The notes under the pieces are model-generated. The model was not told the DNA's origin. It made no database searches and was given only the letters and a program-made list of their open reading frames with translations. From the NCBI RefSeq assembly GCF_963667045.1, contig NZ_OY762934.1:5028501-5092500 (forward strand): a DNA stretch of 64,000 bases, written 5' to 3'. Of this stretch, positions 1 through 6,968 are shown one piece after another. This stretch comes from an uncultured Cohaesibacter sp. Lineage in GTDB: Bacteria; Pseudomonadota; Alphaproteobacteria; Rhizobiales; Cohaesibacteraceae. The position numbers were made by a program, and so were the translations under genes. Every line of letters starts with the position of its first letter. The stretch's first letter is position 1.

Positions 1-443
1 TGTTCATTTCCCGCCGCTGCGATGCCGACCGCCAGAAACACCCTGTCGCCCTTGTCATTCCAGACAACCCCCTCAGGGATCTGGACAATGACCACCCCGG
101 TCTTGGCGACCAGAGATTTGGCTTCATTGACCCCATGTGGAATGGCGATGCCATTCGTCAAATAGGTGCTGACGGCCCGCTCGCGAGCTTCCAGCGCCTC
201 CATATAGGCGGAAGAGACATAGCCCTTCTCCAGCATCTTGGCGGCGATGAGTGCCAGTGCGTCCTTGCGGCTTGCAACCTTCTGATTGATCAGGATGGCG
301 TCAGCCTCGATTTTGAAGGAACTGGCAGTTTGCTCTGCAGAGGCCTGCCCCGTTGCCGACACTGTTTTCGGCTCCGGAGCTGGCTTGGTCTCCGCTTCGG
401 CCTTCGCTGGAAGGCCGAAACGTTTTGTTAGTCTAGAAAACAT
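1..443 (-). CDS. PTS mannitol-type EIIA domain protein (partial, C-terminus outside window)
   Basis: Translating the minus strand from ATG at 443 gives an open frame of 147 residues that runs off the left edge. Residues 1-40 are a charged, Ala/Pro/Glu-rich leader. From about 43 the sequence matches the mannitol/fructose EIIA fold, with the phospho-acceptor histidine in an IPHG motif at residue 103. It would take phosphate from HPr and pass it to the EIIB domain of the mtlA product encoded just upstream (29-base gap, GAGGG ribosome site), so the two are surely co-transcribed. Related proteins often continue into HPr and enzyme I domains (multiphosphoryl transfer proteins); whether this one does cannot be seen here. 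Domain assignment is confident; full architecture is unknown. Confidence 0.85.
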   Translation of the reverse strand, partial: MFSRLTKRFGLPAKAEAETKPAPEPKTVSATGQASAEQTASSFKIEADAILINQKVASRKDALALIAAKMLEKGYVSSAYMEALEARERAVSTYLTNGIAIPHGVNEAKSLVAKTGVVIVQIPEGVVWNDKGDRVFLAVGIAAAGNE

Positions 444-472
444 GGGTTTCCCTCATCGGTCGCTAGGTGTGA

Positions 473-1867
473 CTAGACCAGCTTTTTCACCAGATCATCG
501 TAGAAAGCACTGTCCATGAAGTTGCCAATGCTCAAGTGAAGGGCGGACGGCAGTTTCTGTTGAGCCCGAGCCGTCAGCTCTCTCTGGGTGATGACAATGT
601 CAGCCTCATCAAGATCATTGATCGCCTGGTTGGTGACTTCAATGTCGAGCTTGGCTTCCTTGACCTTGTTGCGCAGGACCGAGGCGCCCATTGCAGAGGA
701 CCCCATGCCAGCGTCGCATGCCACGATGATGCGTTTGACATTTTCATAAGCGCCAGCCTGATCGGCAAGCGGAGCTGCCATGCCCTTTGCTTCGGCCTTG
801 TTGGCGGCAACCCGTTCCTTGGCTGCTTCAAGGTCGTCTTCGCCTTCTATGCTGCCGCGAATGATCAAGGCACTGATCGCGAAGGAGACGGCTGCGGCAA
901 TCGCGATGGATGCCAGGGTCAGGATCACACCCATGCCCTTGGTGGACATCAGGATTTCAGCGAAGATGGAACCCGGCGAAGGAGGACCTACAAGACCATT
1001 GCCCATGATCATGTTGAAAGCGAGGCCAGCCATGCCGCCGCCGATGACCGCGATGATCAGGCGTGGTTTCATCAGCACATATGGGAAGTAGATCTCATGG
1101 ATACCACCCAGGAAGTGAATGATGGAGGCACCATAGGCGGATTTCTGGGCTGCGCCCTTGCCAACCAGCATGTAGGCAAGCAGAACGCCAAGGCCCGGTC
1201 CGGGGTTGGTTTCGATCAGATAGTAGATGGACTTGCCGAATTCGGAAGACTGCTGGGCACCAAGCGGCGTGAAGACGCCATGGTTGATCGCGTTGTTGAG
1301 GAACAGGATCTTGGCCGGTTCGACAATGATGGAAACCAGCGGCAGCAGGCCCTGTTCAACGATCCAGCCCACACCCGAGCCAAGAGCCTTGGTCAGAACG
1401 GCAACCAGCGGACCCATGACAAGATAGCCGATGATCGCGGTGATCATGGCGATGATGCCGAGGGAGAGGTTGTTGACCAGCATTTCAAAGCCCGGCTTGA
1501 TGCGGTGATGAATGCGCTTGTCAAACTCCCGGATTGCAACAGCGCCGAGCGGACCTGCAATCATGGCACCAAGGAACATCGGGATGTCGGCACTGACAAT
1601 CACACCCATGGTGGTGATTGCACCAGCGACGGCGCCGCGGTCCTTGTGAATCATCTTGCCGCCGGTATAGCCGATCAACAGGGGCAACAGGTATTTGATC
1701 ATCGGTCCGACGAGAGCGGCAAGGCTCTCACTGGGCCACCAACCTGTCGGGATGAAAAGGGCGGTGATGAAGCCCCAGGCGATGAAGGCGCCAATGTTTG
1801 GCATCACCATCGCACTGAGTGTCCGTCCCAGAGACTGGACGCCCGTTTTTAGATTGTTCTCTCGCAT
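473..1867 (-). CDS. mtlA: PTS mannitol-specific EIICB component
   Basis: This 464-residue inner-membrane permease imports and phosphorylates a hexitol, most likely mannitol. Residues 1-345 are the hydrophobic EIIC domain, with the family GIHEIYFPYV motif near 255-265. Residues 375-464 are EIIB, with the phospho-cysteine in CDAGMG at position 384, the same number as in the E. coli enzyme. E. coli MtlA carries a fused EIIA domain; here the protein stops after EIIB and EIIA is supplied by separate genes on either side (443-1 and 2362-1898). The start ATG has an upstream GGAGG-type site. The gene lies second in a minus-strand operon divergent from a DeoR-type regulator. Family call is very secure; the exact hexitol is inferred. 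Confidence 0.95.
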   Translation of the reverse strand: MRENNLKTGVQSLGRTLSAMVMPNIGAFIAWGFITALFIPTGWWPSESLAALVGPMIKYLLPLLIGYTGGKMIHKDRGAVAGAITTMGVIVSADIPMFLGAMIAGPLGAVAIREFDKRIHHRIKPGFEMLVNNLSLGIIAMITAIIGYLVMGPLVAVLTKALGSGVGWIVEQGLLPLVSIIVEPAKILFLNNAINHGVFTPLGAQQSSEFGKSIYYLIETNPGPGLGVLLAYMLVGKGAAQKSAYGASIIHFLGGIHEIYFPYVLMKPRLIIAVIGGGMAGLAFNMIMGNGLVGPPSPGSIFAEILMSTKGMGVILTLASIAIAAAVSFAISALIIRGSIEGEDDLEAAKERVAANKAEAKGMAAPLADQAGAYENVKRIIVACDAGMGSSAMGASVLRNKVKEAKLDIEVTNQAINDLDEADIVITQRELTARAQQKLPSALHLSIGNFMDSAFYDDLVKKLV

Positions 1868-1897
1868 TAATTCCTCCCTAGAGACGCTTTGAACAAT

Positions 1898-2362
1898 TTA
1901 GGTAAGCGTGAAATTCAAACTCTTCTGAATGACCTCTGCGTCTTCGGCGACCTTCCAGACGGACGTCACGTCAGGCGTGCGGATCAAAAGCGCGAGTGCG
2001 CCGAAAATCTGGCTCTGTTCGGCTCGAATGGTTGCTGCGGCCTCACCTTTGGGGACAGCGCTGAACACGACGAATGTCACGGTTTCACTGTTGCCGTGCC
2101 AGGTAAGGTCCGGGTCGGCCACCCGAATGAAGCACAGGGCAGGGCCGTTGATATGGTTCGTGACGACGTGCGGAATGGCGGTGTCATGTCCAGCAAATGT
2201 GCTGACCAGCCCTTCACGTTCCATGATGTCCTGATAGAGTCCGGACGGATCATCTGTCTTGCCGATGTCTTTCAGCTTGAAGCAGATGTTCTGGATGATT
2301 TCCTCTCTTGCAGTGCCGGGGAAATCGAGCCAGATGGACTCGCGTTCCACCTTTATAGCCAC
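1898..2362 (-). CDS. PTS EIIA (fructose/mannitol type) domain protein
   Basis: A 154-residue single-domain EIIA of the type-2 (fructose/mannitol) family. The putative phospho-histidine is His65 in a TAIPHV motif, and the protein ends in a typical amphipathic C-terminal helix region. It is the first full-length gene of the PTS operon, 30 bases upstream of mtlA. The start is GTG with a GGGGAGAG site. It overlaps by a few bases a 28-codon reading frame that starts upstream at 2439. Because a second EIIA domain is encoded after mtlA, this one may be a regulatory or alternative phosphodonor, similar in arrangement to PtsN-like proteins; that role is inference. Confidence 0.85.
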   Translation of the reverse strand: MAIKVERESIWLDFPGTAREEIIQNICFKLKDIGKTDDPSGLYQDIMEREGLVSTFAGHDTAIPHVVTNHINGPALCFIRVADPDLTWHGNSETVTFVVFSAVPKGEAAATIRAEQSQIFGALALLIRTPDVTSVWKVAEDAEVIQKSLNFTLT

Positions 2363-2439
2363 CGGTCACTCTCCCCTCGCAGTCTTTTTTCTTCCCCGTA
2401 AAAGACCAGCGAGAACTGCATGCGAATACGACTCGTCAT
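2353..2439 (-). CDS. possible 28-residue leader peptide
   Basis: An ATG at 2439 follows an excellent ribosome site (GGGAGGAAA, spacing about 7). It opens a 28-codon frame whose TAA (2355-2353) overlaps the GTG start of the EIIA gene (2362) in a different frame. The peptide is Arg-rich with one short hydrophobic run. This arrangement suggests translational coupling or a regulatory upstream reading frame. I recognise no family. The ribosome site is better than that of the downstream gene, which is the main argument that it is translated. Confidence 0.45.
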   Translation of the reverse strand: MTSRIRMQFSLVFYGEEKRLRGESDRWL

Positions 2440-2499
2440 GTCAATTTCCTCCCTCTTAACCAAGGCATCTCACAATTGGTAATCAAATGCAATCAAAAA

Positions 2500-2514
2500 T
2501 GATCAAAGTGATCA
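2500..2514. promoter_or_regulatory. TGATCA operator pair upstream of DeoR-type gene
   Basis: Two TGATCA hexamers begin at 2500 and 2509 in the AT-rich divergent region between the PTS operon and the regulator. Together with two further clusters (2799-2834 and 3406-3421) they look like binding sites of the DeoR-type protein encoded at 2587. Binding is inferred, not shown. Confidence 0.55.
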
Positions 2515-2521
2515 TAAAAAA

Positions 2522-2550
2522 TTGACGCTTTGCCGGTTATGCTGTATTCG
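2522..2550 (+). promoter_or_regulatory. candidate promoter of DeoR-type regulator
   Basis: TTGACG at 2522-2527 and TATTCG at 2545-2550 are separated by 17 bases, ending 36 bases before the start codon. The TGATCA pair lies immediately upstream, where it could affect both this promoter and the divergent PTS promoter. Confidence 0.4.
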
Positions 2551-2586
2551 TAAGTCTAGGGAATCTACACGTATTCAGGAACAATC

Positions 2587-3363
2587 ATGTTGGCGCAGAT
2601 CAGGCAAAGGAAACTGCTGGAACATCTAGGAGAAGTTGAGGTTGCAACTGTAAAGCAGCTTGTGGAGGCTCTTGATAGTTCCCCGGCGACGATCCGCAGA
2701 GACATTAACCTGCTCAACAATCTGGGGAAGTTGCGGAAGATTCGAAATGGTGCAGAACGGATTTCTGTCGCAGGATCTTCAGAACTTGCTCATTTCTCTG
2801 ATCATTTAGTGATCAGAAATGATCAATCTGATCACGAAGCCTATTATGAGGCGCACCGGATCGCCGAGCAGGCGGTAAAACTGTGTAAAACCAAAGACAG
2901 TATCTATATCGGCACGGGCTCCATTGCCTGCCTGATGAGCCGCTATCTGCTCGACAGCACGATCCAGGTCTATTCGAACTCCGTGCCGCTGATCATCAAG
3001 CTGCTTTCGGCTTCCTATCCGCATCTGGTGGTGTTGGGGGGGCAGCATATCGAAAGTCAGGGGATCCTCGTGTCTCCGCCTTCGAAGCTGAATTTTCAGG
3101 GCCATTATCTCATCGTTGACGCCGACGGCCTGAGCGAAATCGGGCTGACCAAGTCGGCCATGCTGGCCTATATGGAAGAGAAGCGGATGCAACGCCATGT
3201 CGACAAGGTCGTGGCGCTGGTCAGCTCGGACAAGATCGGCGTCGACAGTGGCATTCCTGTCTTCGATCTTGACGAGATCGATATCGTGATCACCGGCAAG
3301 GATGCCGATCCCAAGGTGCTTGACATGCTTCGGGCCAAGACCATCGAGGTCTACACGGTCTAG
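2587..3363 (+). CDS. DeoR/GlpR-family transcriptional regulator
   Basis: A 258-residue DeoR-type repressor. Residues 1-58 form the winged helix-turn-helix (recognition helix around SPATIRRDINLL). Residues 85-240 form the sugar-phosphate sensor domain of the family, with the IGTGS motif near residue 107 and DADGLSEIG near 179. It is transcribed divergently from the mannitol-type PTS operon and so probably represses it until a sugar phosphate binds; this follows the usual DeoR logic and is not proven. Clusters of TGATCA occur upstream, inside codons 71-83 and just after the stop, suggesting autoregulation with multiple operators. Confidence 0.9.
   Translation: MLAQIRQRKLLEHLGEVEVATVKQLVEALDSSPATIRRDINLLNNLGKLRKIRNGAERISVAGSSELAHFSDHLVIRNDQSDHEAYYEAHRIAEQAVKLCKTKDSIYIGTGSIACLMSRYLLDSTIQVYSNSVPLIIKLLSASYPHLVVLGGQHIESQGILVSPPSKLNFQGHYLIVDADGLSEIGLTKSAMLAYMEEKRMQRHVDKVVALVSSDKIGVDSGIPVFDLDEIDIVITGKDADPKVLDMLRAKTIEVYTV
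2799..2834. promoter_or_regulatory. four phased TGATCA sites inside the DeoR-type gene
   Basis: TGATCA begins at 2799, 2810, 2820 and 2829, so centres are 9-11 bases apart, about one helical turn. The run lies in the linker between the DNA-binding and sensor domains of the encoded regulator, where protein constraint may be lower. This density is far above chance for a six-base palindrome. Confidence 0.5.
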
Positions 3364-3747
3364 GCCCGTTGGCTTCTGTCTGGGCGATCTGGCGTGACGG
3401 CTGGATGATCAGATGTGATCATGCCGCTTTCAGGATGGGCAAATCAATCAGAGAAATTGCAGTCGAACAGACCGAGAGGATATGGGGCATCGTGGGCGCA
3501 CCTTTGGCTTGCGTCCGTGAGTCTGGTGCCTCTGCATCCCGGTGCTCAGTCTCGGGCGTCTTTTGCAGGCATTTGTGTTGTTAGGAGAAGAAAGCCAGTG
3601 CCGGTTTGGCCGAGACCGTCGGTGGTGGGATACCTCTGTGTGTCAACGCTCGCTGGCCATGGGGCATGGTGCGTTGCACGCTTTGGCTTCAGGCCAATGT
3701 CTAGCGGATGTCTGTATTGATGGGCGAAATGTTGATCGCAGAGGTGG
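3364..3747. other. intergenic, no gene seen
   Basis: Apart from a TGATCA pair at 3406 and 3416, I see nothing supportable here. Short open frames on the plus strand have no ribosome sites and Cys/Ser/Arg-rich composition. Confidence 0.5.
3406..3421. promoter_or_regulatory. TGATCA pair downstream of DeoR-type gene
   Basis: Two TGATCA hexamers start at 3406 and 3416, ten bases apart, 43 bases after the regulator stop codon. They form the third cluster of this motif in about 920 bases. Confidence 0.45.
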
Positions 3748-3912
3748 TCAGGGCTTTTCTATAGCCGTCTTCGCCAGTCTCAAGGCCTTGAGGCGGGCAT
3801 TCTTTTCGCGGACCTTGTTGGTCTGCTCCTGAGCTTCAGTGAGGTCTTCGCGCAAGGATCTGGTCCCCATGGAAAACAGCTTTTCAGCAGCAAGCCTGTC
3901 TCGTTTGTTCAC
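3748..3912 (-). CDS. small charged hypothetical protein (54 residues)
   Basis: The minus strand from GTG at 3912 encodes 54 residues preceded by an AGGGGC ribosome site. The sequence is rich in Lys, Arg, Glu, Leu and Ala with no hydrophobic segment, and residues 15-48 could form one long amphipathic helix. It follows the cold-shock gene with only the terminator hairpin between them, so it may be expressed by read-through. I do not recognise a named family. Confidence 0.6.
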   Translation of the reverse strand: MNKRDRLAAEKLFSMGTRSLREDLTEAQEQTNKVREKNARLKALRLAKTAIEKP

Positions 3913-3934
3913 GATTTGCCCCTAAAAATATGGA

Positions 3935-3967
3935 GCCGAGGCCAGCTTGAAAAGCGCTGGCCTCGGC
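3935..3967 (-). terminator. intrinsic terminator of cspA
   Basis: A 12-base-pair GC-rich stem (arms 3935-3946 and 3956-3967) lies just after the cold-shock stop codon and is followed on the minus strand by a TATTTTT tract. Confidence 0.8.
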
Positions 3968-3973
3968 TTGAAA

Positions 3974-4183
3974 TTAGTCAACCAGCTGAAGGTTTACAGC
4001 AGAAACCTTGCCGTTGCGGCCGGTTTCGAGCTCGTAAGAAACTTTCTGGCCTTCGTTGAGGGTGGAAAGACCGGAGCGTTCAACAGCGGAAATGTGAACG
4101 AAAGCGTCTTTGCCGCCTTCTTCTGGCTCGATGAAGCCGTAGCCTTTGGTGGTGTTGAAGAATTTTACGGTACCAGTAGACAT
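3974..4183 (-). CDS. cspA: cold-shock protein, CspA family
   Basis: A 69-residue single cold-shock (OB-fold) domain, the usual family length. RNP1 is seen as KGYGFIEP (residues 13-20) and RNP2 as DAFVHIS (26-32). These proteins bind single-stranded nucleic acid and melt RNA secondary structure during cold or stationary stress. The gene has its own promoter, a leader of about 135 bases and its own terminator. An RNA helicase gene lies upstream in the same direction, a sensible partner in RNA remodelling, but a terminator separates them. Confidence 0.95.
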   Translation of the reverse strand: MSTGTVKFFNTTKGYGFIEPEEGGKDAFVHISAVERSGLSTLNEGQKVSYELETGRNGKVSAVNLQLVD

Positions 4184-4325
4184 GGAATTCTGTTCCTTGA
4201 AGTAGTATCATCGCCCGCGACATGCGGCGACACGGCAGCCTTAACATCGAATGCTGGCCGGAACGGAACAGTATTACGAAATCAATTAGCTCCCCGCTTT
4301 ATATCGCCGAATGCGTAAAAAATCC

Positions 4326-4354
4326 AGATTATTTTTTGGGGGCGGAAGTCTCAA
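4326..4354 (-). promoter_or_regulatory. candidate cspA promoter with long leader
   Basis: On the minus strand TTGAGA (4354-4349) and TAATCT (4331-4326) are 17 bases apart. Transcription would begin near 4319, giving an untranslated leader of about 135 bases, the kind of thermosensing leader typical of cold-shock genes. Confidence 0.45.
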
Positions 4355-4421
4355 AACGCTGTTTGATTGGCTCTTTTCTCGTCTTTCCTCAAGAAAAATT
4401 TTTTTGACTAGGCATCTTGAC

Positions 4422-4450
4422 AAAAACAGCGGCGCAAGGGCCGCTGTTTT
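4422..4450 (-). terminator. intrinsic terminator of rhlE-type gene
   Basis: An 11-base-pair stem (arms 4423-4433 and 4440-4450) with a GCCGC core lies 34 bases after the helicase stop codon and ends in a T-run on the minus strand. Confidence 0.8.
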
Positions 4451-4483
4451 CTTGATTTATATTGCCGTGTCAAAAACCGCCGT

Positions 4484-5920
4484 TCAGGCGGCGCTGCGCG
4501 CACGTGCGTTTTTGCCCGGACGGTTGCTCCAGCGCTTGCCTGCTGGCTTGCCCGTGGCGTTGCTGTTGCCAGCTTCGGCCTTGACGGGGCTGCGTCTTTT
4601 TTTCTTGCCGAAAGCCGGCTTGTCGCCGCGCAGGGCCGAAGGGGATGTGCCTTCAAGGGGAGCCCTGCTGTCTGCGGACTTGTTGTTCCGGGCGTTCCTG
4701 TCGGCGCGTGCCGTCGGCTGGGCGGGAGCCCTGCTGCGGTTCCTTTTCCGGCTTTGGGGCTGAGTATCCAGAATCTCGGCATCGAGCGGTGAATAGCTGT
4801 CCGACCGTTCGGCCTGCAACTTGCTGCCTATCAGCTTCTCGATTTCTCTCAGCAACTTGACTTCGGACGGATCACACAGGGAGATGGCGATTCCGCTGCG
4901 TCCGGCGCGTGCCGTGCGGCCGATGCGGTGGACATAGGCTTCCGGTACATCGGGCAGCTCATAGTTGACCACATGGGAGACATCATCGATATCAATGCCG
5001 CGTGCGGCGATATCAGTGGCAACCATGATCTTGATTTCGCCCGACTTGAAGCTGGCGAGTGCACGCACACGCTGTCCCTGGCTCTTGTTGCCATGAATGG
5101 CAGTGGCGGCAAGACCTGCGCCCTGCAATTGCTGGCTGACGCGATCTGCACCGCGCTTGGTGCGGGTGAAGACAATCGCCCGTTCCACTTCGGTTGCGGA
5201 CAGGATCGACGTCAGGGCGTGTCGTTTCGAGGCCTGATCGAGAAGCTTGACGCTCTGGGCGATCCGCTCGATCGGACGGGCAACCGCGGTAACGGCGACT
5301 TCGACCGGGTCGGTCTGGAAATCCCGGCCAAGGGCCCTGATCTGGGTAGGCATGGTGGCTGAGAAGAGAGCGGTCTGCCTTTTCTTCGGCAGCTGTTTCA
5401 TGATGCGGCGGATGTCCGGAATGAAGCCGAGATCGAGCATGTGGTCGGCTTCATCAAGCACAACATAGCTGGTCTGGCTGAGGGTCACATAGCCGTTGTT
5501 CATGTGGTCGAGCAGACGGCCGGGTGTGGCCACAATGATGTGGCTGCCGCCGGCCAGCTTGCGGATCTGCGGACCGGGTTTGACGCCGCCGACGATGATG
5601 CTGACCGAAACACGCATGTGCTTGCTATAGTTGCGGATGTTTTCGGCAATCTGGGCGACGAGTTCGCGGGTCGGCGCGAGGATCAGGGCCTCTGCCGCCT
5701 TTGGGTTCGGACGTTTGTCGTTGCGTGCGAGTCGGTCGAGGATCGGCAGAACGAAAGAAGCGGTCTTGCCGGTTCCGGTCTGGGCGATACCCATAATGTC
5801 ATGTCCAGCCATGGCAACGGGAATGCCCTGGGTCTGAATCGGAGTCGGCTGGGTGTAGCCTTCGGCTTCAAGGGCGCGAAGAATAGGCTCGGCGAGGCCG
5901 AGATCGTTGAAATTTGTCAA
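4484..5920 (-). CDS. rhlE: DEAD-box ATP-dependent RNA helicase, RhlE-like
   Basis: A 478-residue DEAD-box helicase, expected to unwind RNA in ribosome assembly or mRNA decay. Motifs appear in order: Q motif GYTQPTPIQ, Walker A AQTGTGKT, PTRELVAQ, DEAD, SAT, and HRIGRTARAGR. After about residue 365 comes a basic, low-complexity tail rich in Arg, Lys, Ser and Ala, usual for RhlE-type enzymes. The family start MTNFNDLGL fits a TTG codon at 5920 with a GGAAG site 7 bases upstream; an in-frame ATG at 5941 and TTG at 5971 lack such sites. The exact RhlE subtype is a best guess within bacterial DEAD-box proteins. Confidence 0.9.
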   Translation of the reverse strand: MTNFNDLGLAEPILRALEAEGYTQPTPIQTQGIPVAMAGHDIMGIAQTGTGKTASFVLPILDRLARNDKRPNPKAAEALILAPTRELVAQIAENIRNYSKHMRVSVSIIVGGVKPGPQIRKLAGGSHIIVATPGRLLDHMNNGYVTLSQTSYVVLDEADHMLDLGFIPDIRRIMKQLPKKRQTALFSATMPTQIRALGRDFQTDPVEVAVTAVARPIERIAQSVKLLDQASKRHALTSILSATEVERAIVFTRTKRGADRVSQQLQGAGLAATAIHGNKSQGQRVRALASFKSGEIKIMVATDIAARGIDIDDVSHVVNYELPDVPEAYVHRIGRTARAGRSGIAISLCDPSEVKLLREIEKLIGSKLQAERSDSYSPLDAEILDTQPQSRKRNRSRAPAQPTARADRNARNNKSADSRAPLEGTSPSALRGDKPAFGKKKRRSPVKAEAGNSNATGKPAGKRWSNRPGKNARARSAA

Positions 5921-6555
5921 AAAGATACTTCCATATGCCATTGCTTGGTCGCGCAGGATTGCAGCGAGCAATGACGTTTGACTTTAAAAAGGGGGAAGCT
6001 TGCGCAGAAAAGCTGCCTATGGGGTTTGACCCGTTTCGGGTTCATCCCGGCAACAACCATGAAGATTGTTTGCAAGAAATCTTGCTCAGCTGATATAGTG
6101 ACTATCGTCCACGCCCGGGCAAGAACCGGTTCAATACAGCACAATATTGGCTTTTTCAAGACATTTGTTCGCGATGCCGAGATGCTGCGAGGGGCTGGGC
6201 TTTCTTTCCATCAACAAGTCTATACTGAAAGCGCGAAGAAATGCGTCGTCGTGAGCCGCCCTCGCTGCCGTGCCGCAACGCTTCGCCAATCACCCGAAAG
6301 GCTGCCGTCTGCTGGCGGTGGCAGTGGGGGCGGAGCCAAATTGATTGTCGGCTTCTGTCTTCTGTCAGAGCCCATTAGCAATAGAGGCCGGAGGTGAATG
6401 CTCTTCCTTCCTTCATGGCGCTGGCTTTAACCAAAGTCGGGTTTATGCACCGCTGGAGGGGGGCTGATCTAGGGGTATATGAACGGCAAGCCTTTCAATT
6501 GCCTATCTTTTTGGGTCAAAAGAGGGTGGGCATGACTATTTGTTGCGCCATCGCG
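5921..6555. other. long intergenic region, no gene seen
   Basis: About 635 bases between the helicase and the B12 operon promoter. Plus-strand open frames here lack ribosome sites and have unlikely composition. I see no clear RNA gene. Confidence 0.4.
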
Positions 6556-6584
6556 TTGACGCCGCAGGTGTTTTTTTACATATT
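6556..6584 (+). promoter_or_regulatory. candidate promoter of the B12 operon
   Basis: TTGACG at 6556-6561 and CATATT at 6579-6584 are 17 bases apart. A start near 6591 would place the riboswitch at the very 5' end of the transcript, which supports the assignment although the -10 box is weak. Confidence 0.4.
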
Positions 6585-6597
6585 ACGCCGCGAGACG

Positions 6598-6777
6598 AAG
6601 GTTCCGACGATCCATTCGGATGAAAAGGGAACACGGTGAGGATGTCTTGTCCGAGACCGTGGCTGCCCCCGCAACTGTGAGCGGAAAGCTGATATTTGAA
6701 GATCCACTGACTGGCTTTTGCCGTTGGGAAGGGAAATATCCAGCGAAGACCCGCGTAGCCAGGAGACCTGCCATCGT
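6598..6777 (+). promoter_or_regulatory. cobalamin (adenosylcobalamin) riboswitch
   Basis: The conserved blocks of the class-I cobalamin riboswitch are seen in order: GGATGAAAAGGGAACACGG (6618-6636), the B12 box core GCCCCCGCAACTGTGAGCGG (6664-6683), a CCACTG block (6703-6708), GGGAAGGG (6726-6733), and GAAGACCCGCGTAGCCAGGA (6745-6764) followed by GACCTGCC. Binding of cobalamin would lower expression of the downstream uptake operon. A leader of nearly 200 bases follows to the btuB start codon. Confidence 0.95.
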
Positions 6778-6968
6778 CTGTCACCCGACCTTTGATACGG
6801 GGTGTGTCAGGGTGCGGCCTTCCGTTGAGGTGACATCATAACAATCTGTCCGTTTCCATGCCCTCTGGCGCTGTGCGTTCGTGCAGTCTCCGGGGGATTG
6901 GCGGCGGCGAAAGATAGCATGCCGTTGGCGCCTTATGGGGCGTGGCGGCAGTGTTGGGAGCATATCCA

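Noticed and set aside
536-1852. 438-residue plus-strand open frame opposite mtlA
   Set aside because: It mirrors the codon structure of mtlA and is rich in Asp, His and Gly with no family pattern; a shadow frame.
3542-3832. Short plus-strand frames after the DeoR-type gene
   Set aside because: They overlap the better-supported minus-strand 54-residue gene and have unlikely composition.
5978-6397. 139-residue plus-strand frame upstream of the riboswitch
   Set aside because: No ribosome site, Cys/Arg-rich composition, no family; probably non-coding.
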